NCBI GenBank assembly: GCA_041665465.1
Contig: JBAYIU010000001.1
Location: 558,001-622,000, forward strand
DNA from: JACRPH01 sp041665465
Lineage (GTDB): Archaea; Nanobdellota; Nanobdellia; Woesearchaeales; GW2011-AR9
Direction: 5' to 3'
Length of the DNA: 64,000 nucleotides
A program made the translations under genes and the position numbers. Below the pieces are notes generated by a model. That model worked only from the letters and a program-made list of their open reading frames with translations. It was not told the DNA's origin and did no database searches. Shown here piece by piece: positions 51,260 through 59,253 of the stretch; the first letter of the stretch is position 1, and each line of letters begins with the position of its first letter.

Positions 51260-51904
51260 TTAAATTCTTTTCTTTAGTATTGTAATCACCTTACTCAAAT
51301 CCTCTCCTTCAACCACTACTGAAGCTACTTTTTTTAGATTTTCTGATGAAGAATTGAAAGCAATAGAAAAGCCCACTTCTTTAAACGCTTCAATGTCCGT
51401 GTCGCTATCTCCAATATAAATAACTTCAGAAGGTTTAATTTTCAGGTCTGTACACAAATCTCGAATAATTTTAGCCTTCAGTTCTTTACCTGCTCCGATG
51501 GGCCAAACAAATTCTCCAGAGATTTTTCCGTTCTGGATAACTAATTCATTAGCATAAAGATGATCGATACCATAGTCCTTTTGAACTCTTCTGGCTACAT
51601 CAATGCTAGAAGCACTAATAATAGCAGTGATTAAATCTCTCGAGTGAACAAAATCAAAAGTGGTCTTTACCCCAGGAAGATATTCGATGGCGTTGACTAA
51701 TTCAGAATAGGAGGTAGCGGATTTTCCTTTCCATAGTTTTCCCACCACTTCTTCTACTAATTTATTATAGTTAGAATGAAGATACTTTTTGGTTAACTCA
51801 ACTCCTTTTTCATAAGTACCAAACTTTTTATGCAGTTCCAACCAGAAGTTTATATCTTTAAAGATCACTCCATCCATATCAAAGCAAATTAGCTTGTAAA
51901 CCAT
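51260..51904 (-). CDS. HAD-superfamily phosphatase, SerB-like
   Basis: 214 residues. ICFDMDGVIF is HAD motif I with two Asp, TAIISASSIDVA is motif II, and the motif III Lys plus VIYIGDSDTDIEAF is motif IV. The helical cap and the length resemble phosphoserine phosphatase. The substrate is uncertain. ATG 51904 is preferred to the upstream TTG. It begins the minus-strand run that continues with the Cys-rich micro-gene and permease. Confidence 0.85.
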   Translation of the reverse strand: MVYKLICFDMDGVIFKDINFWLELHKKFGTYEKGVELTKKYLHSNYNKLVEEVVGKLWKGKSATSYSELVNAIEYLPGVKTTFDFVHSRDLITAIISASSIDVARRVQKDYGIDHLYANELVIQNGKISGEFVWPIGAGKELKAKIIRDLCTDLKIKPSEVIYIGDSDTDIEAFKEVGFSIAFNSSSENLKKVASVVVEGEDLSKVITILKKRI

Positions 51905-51992
51905 AAACAAAGGAAGAAAGAAGACTAAATAAAGCTTTTCTTAAGCTCATTTGCGCAAGCTTTAAATAGCCCTAGAGAATACTTCTGTTCAG

Positions 51993-52006
51993 GTGATTTA
52001 GATCAC
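51993..52006 (+). promoter_or_regulatory. Inverted repeat in leader of small Cys protein gene
   Basis: GTGAT-TTAG-ATCAC is a 5 bp perfect dyad, downstream of a TATA-like TTTAAATAG at 51961-51969 and 18 bases before the ATG at 52024. It would lie in the 5' leader as a hairpin or as an operator near the start site. Confidence 0.4.
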
Positions 52007-52023
52007 AAAAGGGGGTGTGTAGA

Positions 52024-52197
52024 ATGATCTATGAAGAAGACTATTGTGAGTTGTTTGAAGAAGAGTTAGCTTTAGGTAATGGAGAGCAAACCACTAAATT
52101 CTGTGAGTTGTGTGAATTACAAAGAGCTAATGAGAAGATGGTCGGCGAAGTCATGGGCATCGATATGGCTGAAGTCAAGACCAAGATGAAAAGGTAA
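52024..52197 (+). CDS. 57-residue acidic protein with CxxC
   Basis: MIYEEDYCELFEEELALGNG start, then TKFCELCELQRANEK; one CxxC plus another Cys could bind zinc. AGGGGGTGT precedes the ATG at 52024; GTG 52015 lies inside that site. Not recognised. The gene has a real leader with an inverted repeat. Confidence 0.55.
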   Translation: MIYEEDYCELFEEELALGNGEQTTKFCELCELQRANEKMVGEVMGIDMAEVKTKMKR

Positions 52198-52262
52198 TTT
52201 CTTTTTTTATTATTTACTTTATGACAGATTTCTTTATATATGAGTATCTTTAAAGAAAAAAT

Positions 52263-52625
52263 ATGGAAATAGGATTTTATTCTCATCATGGACACACCAC
52301 TACTTTTGACAACGTTTCTAGAGAATTAACTGCTGCCGGAATTAAAGCAACCCGATTAGAATGTTTATGTCATTTTGATGAACGAACATCCTTACCCGAG
52401 ATAGCGATAGTAGATCCTTCTTACACTGAAGAAAGATGTTGGGAGAACATTCGAGAGGTTGTAGAAAGAAATTCTCACACTGCTGTTTATGTTACTCCTT
52501 TCACCTTTATGGACGAAACAGTTATTTCGGAAATGAAAAGAGTTTTAGGAGATCAGCGTAATGTTACTTATGTCCCTTACGCTGACATCTCAAAGATGTT
52601 GTTAGGATTGATGCCTAGAAAATAA
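52263..52625 (+). CDS. Hypothetical small alpha/beta protein
   Basis: 120 residues: EIGFYSHHGHTTTFDNV with three His, then alternating strands and helices (EIAIVDPSY, TAVYVTPFTF, VTYVPYADI). The rhythm suggests a small flavodoxin- or receiver-like fold, but key residues of either are not clear. Probably leaderless, with TATA-like TTTATATAT about 30 bases upstream. Confidence 0.5.
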   Translation: MEIGFYSHHGHTTTFDNVSRELTAAGIKATRLECLCHFDERTSLPEIAIVDPSYTEERCWENIREVVERNSHTAVYVTPFTFMDETVISEMKRVLGDQRNVTYVPYADISKMLLGLMPRK

Positions 52626-52663
52626 AGAAAATAATCTCTGACAAGAACAATAAGTAAAAAAGT

Positions 52664-52814
52664 GGGGACGCTGGGATTTGAATTTCTGAACCATTAGAAT
52701 CACTAATGATTTCCCAGATCCGAAGCTGGCTTCAAGGAAATTATTTTCATCGCCAAAGCTCAATTTTCCATATTACTGGAGGCTCCTATACTGGCCAGGT
52801 TATACTACGTCCCC
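52664..52814 (-). tRNA. tRNA-Trp(CCA) with two introns
   Basis: Read on the minus strand: acceptor GGGGACG (52808-52814) pairs with CGTCCCC (52664-52670). The D arm is 52788-52805. The anticodon 5' stem GGAGC is 52782-52786, with loop start CTCCAG giving anticodon CCA. The 3' stem GCTTC is 52722-52726. Between them 48 bases (52728-52775) form an intron at the usual position after base 37. The T stem CTGGG (52713-52717) is separated from the T loop TTCAAAT and CCCAG (52671-52682) by another 30 bases (52683-52712), which can form a nine-pair hairpin. Removing both leaves exactly 73 bases. Confidence 0.88.
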
Positions 52815-52907
52815 ACAATCTACAAAACAAGAGAATTGTTTATTAAGTTTTTGCTCTTTTTACATAAAAACGGCCTAATAGATCGCTTTCCTTAATAAGT
52901 GAGTCAA

Positions 52908-54170
52908 ATGATATTAAGAAAAAATTTCAAAAAGTATCTTCACGAATGTAATAAAGTTAAGACAATTGTTCATTGGTATGACCTTTACGATAAACACTAT
53001 CTTAAACTAGAAAAAGCATTTCAAAAAGAATTATTTCAAAGCGCGGTTAAAAAAGCAGGGGGATTTTCCGAACTGGGAAGAAAACTCAATATTGGTAGAA
53101 AGACGATCTCTGGGTGTAGTAAGAGTTTAAGAAATCCACAGATTGTTACTTTAAAAAGGGTTGTTGAATACTTGAACATTCCCCCACAGGAGATAAATAG
53201 TAAAATTATCTCCTTGGGAAAGTACAGAGAATTCAAGCCAATGTTTCCATTCAATTTACACAATTGCGAAGGAGCAGAAATTAGAGCCGCTTTCCTCTCT
53301 GATGGCCATATAGATAAAAATCCAATCAAACCACCACAATATTGCGCTTATGAGAAAGAATTACACGAAAGATTAATACGACTCTGCCAAAAAGTATTCG
53401 GAAATTTTGAAACAAAGACCTGTCCTGGACATAAAACATACGTTACTAGGTTTCCAGCTGCGATTGGCGACGCTTTGGAGTTAGGGGGGGTTCCTAGGGG
53501 AGATAAACGTATTAAAAACTGTTTTCTACCAAAAGACATACTCCTTGCAGATAAAGACATCCAAAGAAGTTATATCAGAAGAGCATTTGATGATGAAGGG
53601 GATGTAAGTGTCAAAAAACGGACAATCAGAATAACGAGAAGTGTTAGAATGAATGAAAAAATAGAAACTGAAAGTATTCCGCTAGGGGTATGGACAAGTT
53701 ATAATCTTAAAAATAATGCAATAAGTAACTTGTTATTTGGAGAATACTTGCTATTGTCAAAATTAGGAATTAATAGTAAAATTTATTCTGAAGGAATATA
53801 CAAAAATAAAAAAGGAGAAATTACAGCAAAATATAGAATCGAAATAAAACAACAAGATAGAGTTAAAAAGTTTTACGAAGAGGTCAATTTTAATTTAAAT
53901 GATAAAAAGAACAAATTATTAGAAATAATTGGTTCTTATCCTTATCACAAACTAGCTCATGAAGAGGGAAAGAAACATGCCTTAAAAATTATGCAAAAGT
54001 TCTATAAACAAAAAAGTTTCTTTAAGTATGGAGATTTGGGAAGAGAAATAGTTAAAAGTGGAAGAAGTTTTGATTTAGCAAGTAAATATATCAAACACTT
54101 TTGTGAGAAAGGAATTATTGAGAGAATAGGATATGGAAAATATACGTTCAAACAAAGTAATAGAGATTGA
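52908..54170 (+). CDS. LAGLIDADG homing-endonuclease-like protein
   Basis: About 420 residues. A helix-turn-helix-like region (about 45-90: FSELGRKLNIGRKTISGCSK) precedes two LAGLIDADG motifs, RAAFLSDGHIDKN (about 126-138) and RRAFDDEGDVSV (about 230-241), each with the catalytic acidic residue (Asp, Glu). A C-terminal winged-helix-like part follows (about 340-420). Such free-standing two-motif proteins cut DNA at intron or intein insertion sites or act as regulators. It is unusually Lys/AT-rich relative to neighbours, consistent with transfer. It lies beside the doubly interrupted tRNA-Trp and overlaps rtcA by 38 bases. ATG 52908 is proposed; GTG 52899 is possible. Confidence 0.8.
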   Translation: MILRKNFKKYLHECNKVKTIVHWYDLYDKHYLKLEKAFQKELFQSAVKKAGGFSELGRKLNIGRKTISGCSKSLRNPQIVTLKRVVEYLNIPPQEINSKIISLGKYREFKPMFPFNLHNCEGAEIRAAFLSDGHIDKNPIKPPQYCAYEKELHERLIRLCQKVFGNFETKTCPGHKTYVTRFPAAIGDALELGGVPRGDKRIKNCFLPKDILLADKDIQRSYIRRAFDDEGDVSVKKRTIRITRSVRMNEKIETESIPLGVWTSYNLKNNAISNLLFGEYLLLSKLGINSKIYSEGIYKNKKGEITAKYRIEIKQQDRVKKFYEEVNFNLNDKKNKLLEIIGSYPYHKLAHEEGKKHALKIMQKFYKQKSFFKYGDLGREIVKSGRSFDLASKYIKHFCEKGIIERIGYGKYTFKQSNRD

Positions 54171-55245
54171 TGGGAGTTATGGCGAGGCTGGCGGAGCCCT
54201 AGTTCGCGTCGCTTTAGCCCTTTCTACCTTAACCGAACAAGAATTCAAAGTTACTAACATCAGAGCTAATCGTCCAGAACCGGGATTAAAAGCACAACAC
54301 CTAGAAGCTATTAATGCCTTGAAACAAATTTGTGATGCAGAGACTAATGATATTAAACTAGGAACAACAGAATTATATTTCAAACCAGGGAAGATTAAAC
54401 GTGGGATTTATAATCTGGATATTGGTACAGCAGGCAGTATCAGCTTAGTATTGCAAGCATTAATTATCCCTTGCATGTTCGCTCCAGGGAAAGTTACCCT
54501 AAAAATTAAGGGAGGAACTTGTGGAAAATGGCAAGCTTCAGTTTATTACCTTCAAAACATTCTCGTTCCCCACTTACATAAATTTGTAAGTAAGATAGAA
54601 TTAAAAATCCTTAAACCAGGATATTATCCTAAAGGAGGAGGAGAAATACAATTAGAGATAACTCCTCAATTCAACATCCATAAATTCAAGTTTGTGGAAG
54701 ATTTCTTAAAAGAATTAAAAGTGCCTAGAATAAAATTGATTGAAGGAGATAAACTGGAACAAATCAGAGGAGTAGTAAACGTTTCTTCAGAATTAGAAGA
54801 AAAGGAAGTAGGAGATAGAGTAAAAAAAGCAGCAGAGATGAATTTAAGAAAATATAATGTTCCAGTAAATATTCGAGTAGAGTATGCTCATTCTTTAAAT
54901 CCGGGAGGAGAAATAGTATTATGGGCCATTTTAACCAAGAACGGGAAGATGGATCCAGATAATCCCCTTATTCTTGGCAGTGATGCTTTGATTGAGAAAA
55001 GTAAGACTTCAGAACAAGTAGGAAAAGAAGCAGCAGAAAAGTTGAGTAAAGAGATTGATGCTCATAAAGTAGTTGACCATTATTTATTGGATCAATTGAT
55101 CCCATTCATGGCATTATTACCCGGATCAGAGATTATAAGTAAAGAAATTAGTGAGCACGCACACACCAATATTTATGTGTGCAAGCAGTTTATTCCGATT
55201 GTGTTTAAGATTGTCAAGGATAGAATTAGTGTAGAATTGAGGTGA
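54133..55245 (+). CDS. rtcA: RNA 3'-terminal phosphate cyclase
   Basis: 370 residues. The start matches the family: VIEIDGSYGEAGGALVRVAL, with EAGGA where most have EGGGQ. LDIGTAGSISLVLQALI, GGTCGKWQASVYYL and YPKGGGEI are conserved blocks. ISEHAHTNIYV supplies the catalytic His that becomes adenylated. It converts RNA 3'-phosphates to 2',3'-cyclic phosphates using ATP, in RNA repair or processing. It is translationally overlapped by the LAGLIDADG gene, and a small gene follows at 55249. Confidence 0.92.
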   Translation: MENIRSNKVIEIDGSYGEAGGALVRVALALSTLTEQEFKVTNIRANRPEPGLKAQHLEAINALKQICDAETNDIKLGTTELYFKPGKIKRGIYNLDIGTAGSISLVLQALIIPCMFAPGKVTLKIKGGTCGKWQASVYYLQNILVPHLHKFVSKIELKILKPGYYPKGGGEIQLEITPQFNIHKFKFVEDFLKELKVPRIKLIEGDKLEQIRGVVNVSSELEEKEVGDRVKKAAEMNLRKYNVPVNIRVEYAHSLNPGGEIVLWAILTKNGKMDPDNPLILGSDALIEKSKTSEQVGKEAAEKLSKEIDAHKVVDHYLLDQLIPFMALLPGSEIISKEISEHAHTNIYVCKQFIPIVFKIVKDRISVELR

Positions 55246-55248
55246 AAA

Positions 55249-55623
55249 ATGGCAAAAATCATAAACATGATTCCCAAAAGCAAAGATAAGATTACTTTCA
55301 ATCTGAGTAATCTTATCTCAGAAATAGCTAAAGAAATCGAACTGTTTTATCAAGGTTACTTAGAGTTGGAAAGTATGACCCAGGATGATGTTAGCCTTAA
55401 AAAGTATGATGGTGGATTTTTCATTTTTCATAAGAAAAGAAAGTGGTTCAGCGTAGCAAGGATTATTTTAGAAATAAGAACAAAGATTCACCAAGAATTT
55501 TGGACGGCTAGTATCGATAAAACCGTATCAGAAGAAGTCCGAGAGAAGATATTACTCATTTTCCAGAAGAAGGAGAAAGATCTTCTTAAGGCTGGAATAA
55601 GAATAGTTATCTTAAATCAATAA
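55249..55623 (+). CDS. Hypothetical protein downstream of rtcA
   Basis: 124 residues, basic, soluble, not recognised. It contains LKKYDGGFFIFHKKRKWFSV and helical ends. GAGGTGA just before the ATG overlaps the rtcA stop, so the two genes are co-translated. A part in RNA handling is inference from position only. Confidence 0.6.
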   Translation: MAKIINMIPKSKDKITFNLSNLISEIAKEIELFYQGYLELESMTQDDVSLKKYDGGFFIFHKKRKWFSVARIILEIRTKIHQEFWTASIDKTVSEEVREKILLIFQKKEKDLLKAGIRIVILNQ

Positions 55624-55660
55624 TAACCTTTATAAAATAGTTCGGGTTTGAAACTAAACT

Positions 55661-55831
55661 ATGACAGAAAAAACTTGTATTTCCTGTAAAAAGAAAGTTG
55701 TCAATAAGACTGGCAGTGTTACTTTTCAATGCCCACAGTGCAATAAGTACGAACTAGTACGCTGTGAGAACTGCCGTGCTAACGGTACTAGATACGCTTG
55801 CCCTAACTGCGGTTTTGTAGGACCAAATTAG
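55661..55831 (+). CDS. Archaeal zinc-ribbon RNA-binding-type protein
   Basis: 56 residues with four CxxC-like knuckles: CISC, CPQC, CENC and CPNC, giving two zinc sites. This matches the small HVO_2753-type zinc-finger family that in archaea sits directly upstream of elongation factor 1-beta, as here. Function is unsettled; RNA contact is assumed. The EF-1 beta ATG is 11 bases after the stop, with GGTGA between. Confidence 0.85.
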   Translation: MTEKTCISCKKKVVNKTGSVTFQCPQCNKYELVRCENCRANGTRYACPNCGFVGPN

Positions 55832-55841
55832 GTGACTCTTT

Positions 55842-56120
55842 ATGGCTAAAGCAATTATTACTTTCAAACTAATGCCGGAATCACCAGAAACAGACAGAAA
55901 AGCTATTTCTGAGAAGGCATTAGCTATCGCCAAAGAGAATGGCGCTATCGGCCAGATGCAAAGCAAAGAAGATCCTATTGGCTTTGGATTAGTCGCAGTA
56001 TTGATTCTAGGTATGTATGATGTGAACACTTCTGATTTTGAGGCTATTGCCTTGAAGATGAAAGAGATTCCGGGAGTAGAGTCAGCAGAAGTAGCCAAGA
56101 TGGATCTGGCTTTAGGTTAA
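55842..56120 (+). CDS. ef1b: Elongation factor 1-beta (aEF1B)
   Basis: 92 residues, the normal archaeal size. FKLMPESPETDRKAISEKAL, DPIGFGLVAVLILGMYD and GVESAEVAKMDLALG match the nucleotide-exchange factor for EF-1 alpha. It promotes release of GDP from EF-1 alpha during elongation. It is co-transcribed with the zinc-ribbon gene. GGTGACT precedes the ATG. Confidence 0.93.
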   Translation: MAKAIITFKLMPESPETDRKAISEKALAIAKENGAIGQMQSKEDPIGFGLVAVLILGMYDVNTSDFEAIALKMKEIPGVESAEVAKMDLALG

Positions 56121-56178
56121 GTGTTTTATATTTTCTATTACCATAATTCTTATTTAGAAGTTTCTCTCTTAAGAATAA

Positions 56179-56844
56179 ATGGATCAAACTAGACCCGAAA
56201 AGATTTATTTGAAAGAGTTGAATAACGCTCTTTTCTTCTACAAAATAATCTTTAGGGTTAATCCGCAATTGTTTGACAATTTGATTGACGCTTTTACAAG
56301 ATATGCCCGAACCCAGTCACTTCCAGAAGTTGTTAGCGAGAACCTAGCAAAAAAAGATGGACACGAATGGAAAGGTTGGATTCTTGAAGTTAGTGAAGGA
56401 TATGTTAAAGAAAGCCGAGAACAAGTGGAATCGGATGTTAGTGAGTTAGAAAAAATCTTAAATTCTCCGAACAATATCAAAAGAAGAAAAGGAGTAAAAG
56501 GGTTGAGCTCACAAAGATTGAATGAGTTTTATTTAGGAGCGATTGAAAGAGCAATCTATCAGTTAGAACAAAGTCTAATCAGAGTTGATCAAGATATTGA
56601 GAGAATAGGAGATTCTGACTTGAGATTAAAAGACGACTTGGGATATAGGGGTTTTGTTAAAGAAGCAGAATTTTGTCCCCCCCAAGATTTCTTAGATCAG
56701 CCCATTAAATCACTATTAGAAGAAGATAGAACAGACATGGAAGAAGATATTAAACGATTATGGGAATATCGAGAGAGAGTTCTCAAGGATCATCAACAAG
56801 GGATGTATGAATTTGAGATTAAAAGTGGATTGAGTTTAGTTTGA
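56179..56844 (+). CDS. Hypothetical helical protein
   Basis: 221 residues, largely helical and charged, possibly coiled-coil in parts (RVDQDIERIGDSDLRLKDDL). No signal or membrane helix; not recognised. Its stop is nine bases from the convergent TrmB-like gene end. Confidence 0.55.
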   Translation: MDQTRPEKIYLKELNNALFFYKIIFRVNPQLFDNLIDAFTRYARTQSLPEVVSENLAKKDGHEWKGWILEVSEGYVKESREQVESDVSELEKILNSPNNIKRRKGVKGLSSQRLNEFYLGAIERAIYQLEQSLIRVDQDIERIGDSDLRLKDDLGYRGFVKEAEFCPPQDFLDQPIKSLLEEDRTDMEEDIKRLWEYRERVLKDHQQGMYEFEIKSGLSLV

Positions 56845-56853
56845 GTAAGCATT

Positions 56854-57618
56854 TTATTTCTTAGCAGTCTTCCACATCATCTGGAAGTATTCTAGAAAAC
56901 TTTGTGCGACTTCTTGAGACTTAATGTAAATAGAAGTGATTTTCTTGCCAGAGATAATAATCACTGTTCTGTCCTTATAAACATCGATTGCCACAGGAGA
57001 AGTATGTTCAATATATCGAGTAGAAGTACTCGGAAATTGTTTACTAGAATATAATCTTTCAGTATTCTCTTTCTGTCTTTGGTTGAATAGCATCCGCGTT
57101 TTGATCTTCTTTTGCTCTCTAAGAATATGGATTTTGCGGAAGAAAGACCAGACTGCCTCTTCATTCATCCCCTTGGTTCCACCCATGACATAACAAACTT
57201 CTCCCGGCTTAAGAAGATCTATTTGTTCACGAAAGATGATTTCTAGTCCTTTCATTCCAGATAAAATCTCTACTTCCTGATCTTCTTTAGAAGAGTTGAA
57301 TAAAGATAACAACCCGGGGATTGCCAGTTTAGCCTGTTTCTCTAAAGCATTTATTTCATCCTTCTTCTGTTCGAGATAATTCAATAATTGATTAGGATTA
57401 GTGGGTTTAAAGTTTTTGACTTTATTCGCAATAAAGGTAGAAATTAATCCTTTCTCTTGAAGCTTCTCTAAGACCTCATAAACTTTTGACCCAGAGATTC
57501 CTGATTCCTTTACAATATTATTACGAGTAGAAACTCCTAAACTAAGCAGGGCCAAATAAACTTTCTTTTCTGATTCTGTTAAACCTATTTCTTTCAAGAG
57601 GGGTTCAAAGTTGTTCAT
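56854..57618 (-). CDS. TrmB-family transcriptional regulator
   Basis: 254 residues. A winged helix (about 1-75: IGLTESEKKVYLALLSLGVS, SGSKVYEVLEKLQEKGLI), a linker helix and a C-terminal domain beginning at LSGMKGLEIIFREQI. YIEHTSPVAIDVYKDRTVIII near the end corresponds to the same region of the TrmB-like protein at 2058. ATG 57618 is preferred to an in-frame TTG at 57630, because TTTAAATA at 57644-57651 places the start site near the ATG and the TTG lies inside the palindrome. Confidence 0.87.
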   Translation of the reverse strand: MNNFEPLLKEIGLTESEKKVYLALLSLGVSTRNNIVKESGISGSKVYEVLEKLQEKGLISTFIANKVKNFKPTNPNQLLNYLEQKKDEINALEKQAKLAIPGLLSLFNSSKEDQEVEILSGMKGLEIIFREQIDLLKPGEVCYVMGGTKGMNEEAVWSFFRKIHILREQKKIKTRMLFNQRQKENTERLYSSKQFPSTSTRYIEHTSPVAIDVYKDRTVIIISGKKITSIYIKSQEVAQSFLEYFQMMWKTAKK

Positions 57619-57623
57619 AGGTA

Positions 57624-57635
57624 CCCCCAAGGGGG
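57624..57635. promoter_or_regulatory. C5-AA-G5 palindrome, probable operator
   Basis: CCCCC-AA-GGGGG lies between the TATA (57644-57651) and the leaderless ATG (57618) of the minus-strand TrmB-like gene, a position where binding would block transcription. A related GGGGGA tract occurs near 57688 before the divergent lipoprotein gene. Confidence 0.6.
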
Positions 57636-57702
57636 AACTAGTATTTAAATATTGCCTCGTGGAGAGATAAAATAGAGTGGTTTCTAGGGGGAGATTAAAC
57701 AG

Positions 57703-58107
57703 ATGATAAAATTAAGGAATATCTTATTGGGAGCAACCATCGCAAGTTACGTTCTTTGTTCTTGTGGAAATAACACCGATAACGAAAAGGGTATGCCAGT
57801 AGACCGTCGTCCTAAACTTCTTTATCCAGATTTAGAAGGATTTAAAGATGACCCCATAGCTAAAGCAAGTGGATTAGTATCGGTGATGTACGATTTTGGA
57901 AGCGATTCTTTGATAAGATTAAGTGACCTTTCAAGAGACGGAAAAGTAGATCATATGAGAGTAGAAAATTGTAATCCTTACCAAGGAAGTCAGCCAATGC
58001 ACATTTACATCAGCAAAGATTTAGTTCCCGGAGCAAGAGAAGACCCGTATTTTACCGTGGTAGAACCAGCATTCTTTGATGCTTTCAATAGGGTTATTAA
58101 CCGATAA
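57703..58107 (+). CDS. Small lipoprotein
   Basis: 134 residues. The hydrophobic leader ends in LCSC (lipobox, Cys21). The exported part contains SDLSRDGKVDHMRVENC, an Asp-rich loop like a dockerin or EF-hand calcium site, similar to the loop in the lipoprotein at 39120. Function unknown. It is divergent from the TrmB-like gene. Confidence 0.65.
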   Translation: MIKLRNILLGATIASYVLCSCGNNTDNEKGMPVDRRPKLLYPDLEGFKDDPIAKASGLVSVMYDFGSDSLIRLSDLSRDGKVDHMRVENCNPYQGSQPMHIYISKDLVPGAREDPYFTVVEPAFFDAFNRVINR

Positions 58108-58141
58108 CCAAACTATTTTTCTTTAATTAATTTTTATTATA

Positions 58142-59200
58142 TTAAACCTTAATCCCATGCACCGTAAAATGTGTTCTTACTCCCTTATATTTCTTCAAGG
58201 CATCTTCCATCCGAGGAGGATTTTTCTTCTGGATTCGAGCCACTTCATGCACATCTACAAAACCAACTTGAGAAGAAGAGGACTCTTCCAACAACAGATC
58301 TAAGAAATGCTGCTCCTCAACAAAAGGATTCTCAGAAACCATCTTCTGCAACAAATTATTATCAAATAATCTCCCAATCCACAACGGACCATGAAAGTTA
58401 AACTCCGTACCACACTTACATTTCTCTTTATTGTAAATTGAAGTCTTAAAGTTCAGACATTTAGGACAGAATAAGAAGTATTGGTGCTGTTTAAGCAGGT
58501 CGTCACAATTATCCTTTCCCTTCTGATTCTGCACATAAACTCTAAAATAATGATCTTTGTGATAAGCAAGTACAGGAATCAGAGCTTTATCAAATTGTAC
58601 TCCTTGTAGCTGAATCTTACGGATTAAAATTCTTAAACCAAGTTCATGCATCAAGTAATTCTTAGAAGTAGTGGCCCAGTATTTTCGTTTAGTTACAGAA
58701 GGATAAGTTCCAGTTAAGGCAGCAGTATCAGTAGCAGTAATAGCAATAATCCCTTCTCGAGAAATACGAGCAACTGCTGCAGCCAGGAAGGGATTAGGTG
58801 AACCAAACGGATCTATTTCAATATAATCAAATCCAATCTGTTCCTGCATGAAGAGATTAGCTTCCTTATTGAATAAAGAAACTTGATTCTTATTCAACTT
58901 AACTTTGTTTAATTTAGCATTGTCTTGAAAGGCTTTAAGAAAAACTTCATTCATATCATTAACATACAGATGCTTAATCTTCCCTTTTTTCAATTCTTTA
59001 AGAAAACGTAAGGATCTGATTCCAGAACCAGCCAGAGGATCAGCAATATTCATCTCCGTATTCTCGATAGAGTTGAGTAGGGTGATAGAGATATTACGAT
59101 TAGAGATCATAAGTGGATTATAAAACACTTCCATCTCTTGAGAAACTATTTTAGGCAGTTCTGCCTTGATTTTTATGGAATGTTCGGTAACGAGTGGCAT
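58142..59200 (-). CDS. trm1: tRNA (guanine26-N2)-dimethyltransferase
   Basis: 352 residues. It starts VTEHSIKIKAEL, then EVFYNPLMISNRNISI, SAM motif ADPLAGSGIRSLRFL, and YIEIDPFGSPNPFL, the DPFGSP active-site motif of Trm1. Zinc cysteines are CPKC and CKCG near 240-260. It methylates G26 of tRNAs; the tRNA-Thr in this window has G26. It is divergent from infB. Confidence 0.93.
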   Translation of the reverse strand: MPLVTEHSIKIKAELPKIVSQEMEVFYNPLMISNRNISITLLNSIENTEMNIADPLAGSGIRSLRFLKELKKGKIKHLYVNDMNEVFLKAFQDNAKLNKVKLNKNQVSLFNKEANLFMQEQIGFDYIEIDPFGSPNPFLAAAVARISREGIIAITATDTAALTGTYPSVTKRKYWATTSKNYLMHELGLRILIRKIQLQGVQFDKALIPVLAYHKDHYFRVYVQNQKGKDNCDDLLKQHQYFLFCPKCLNFKTSIYNKEKCKCGTEFNFHGPLWIGRLFDNNLLQKMVSENPFVEEQHFLDLLLEESSSSQVGFVDVHEVARIQKKNPPRMEDALKKYKGVRTHFTVHGIKV

Positions 59201-59253
59201 AAAGAGAAGAAAAATAGAATAACTTTAAAAATTAATCTGATTCTCAATCTAAT

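Noticed and set aside
52728..52775. Anticodon-loop intron of tRNA-Trp as a complete C/D box guide RNA
   Set aside because: Only weak C-like (GATGA) and D-like (TTGA) stretches are present and 48 bases is short; not claimed as a feature.
54137..54170. Overlap of the LAGLIDADG gene with rtcA as evidence that it is an intein or intron in rtcA
   Set aside because: The frames differ and rtcA is complete from its first conserved motif, so the endonuclease is a separate upstream gene.
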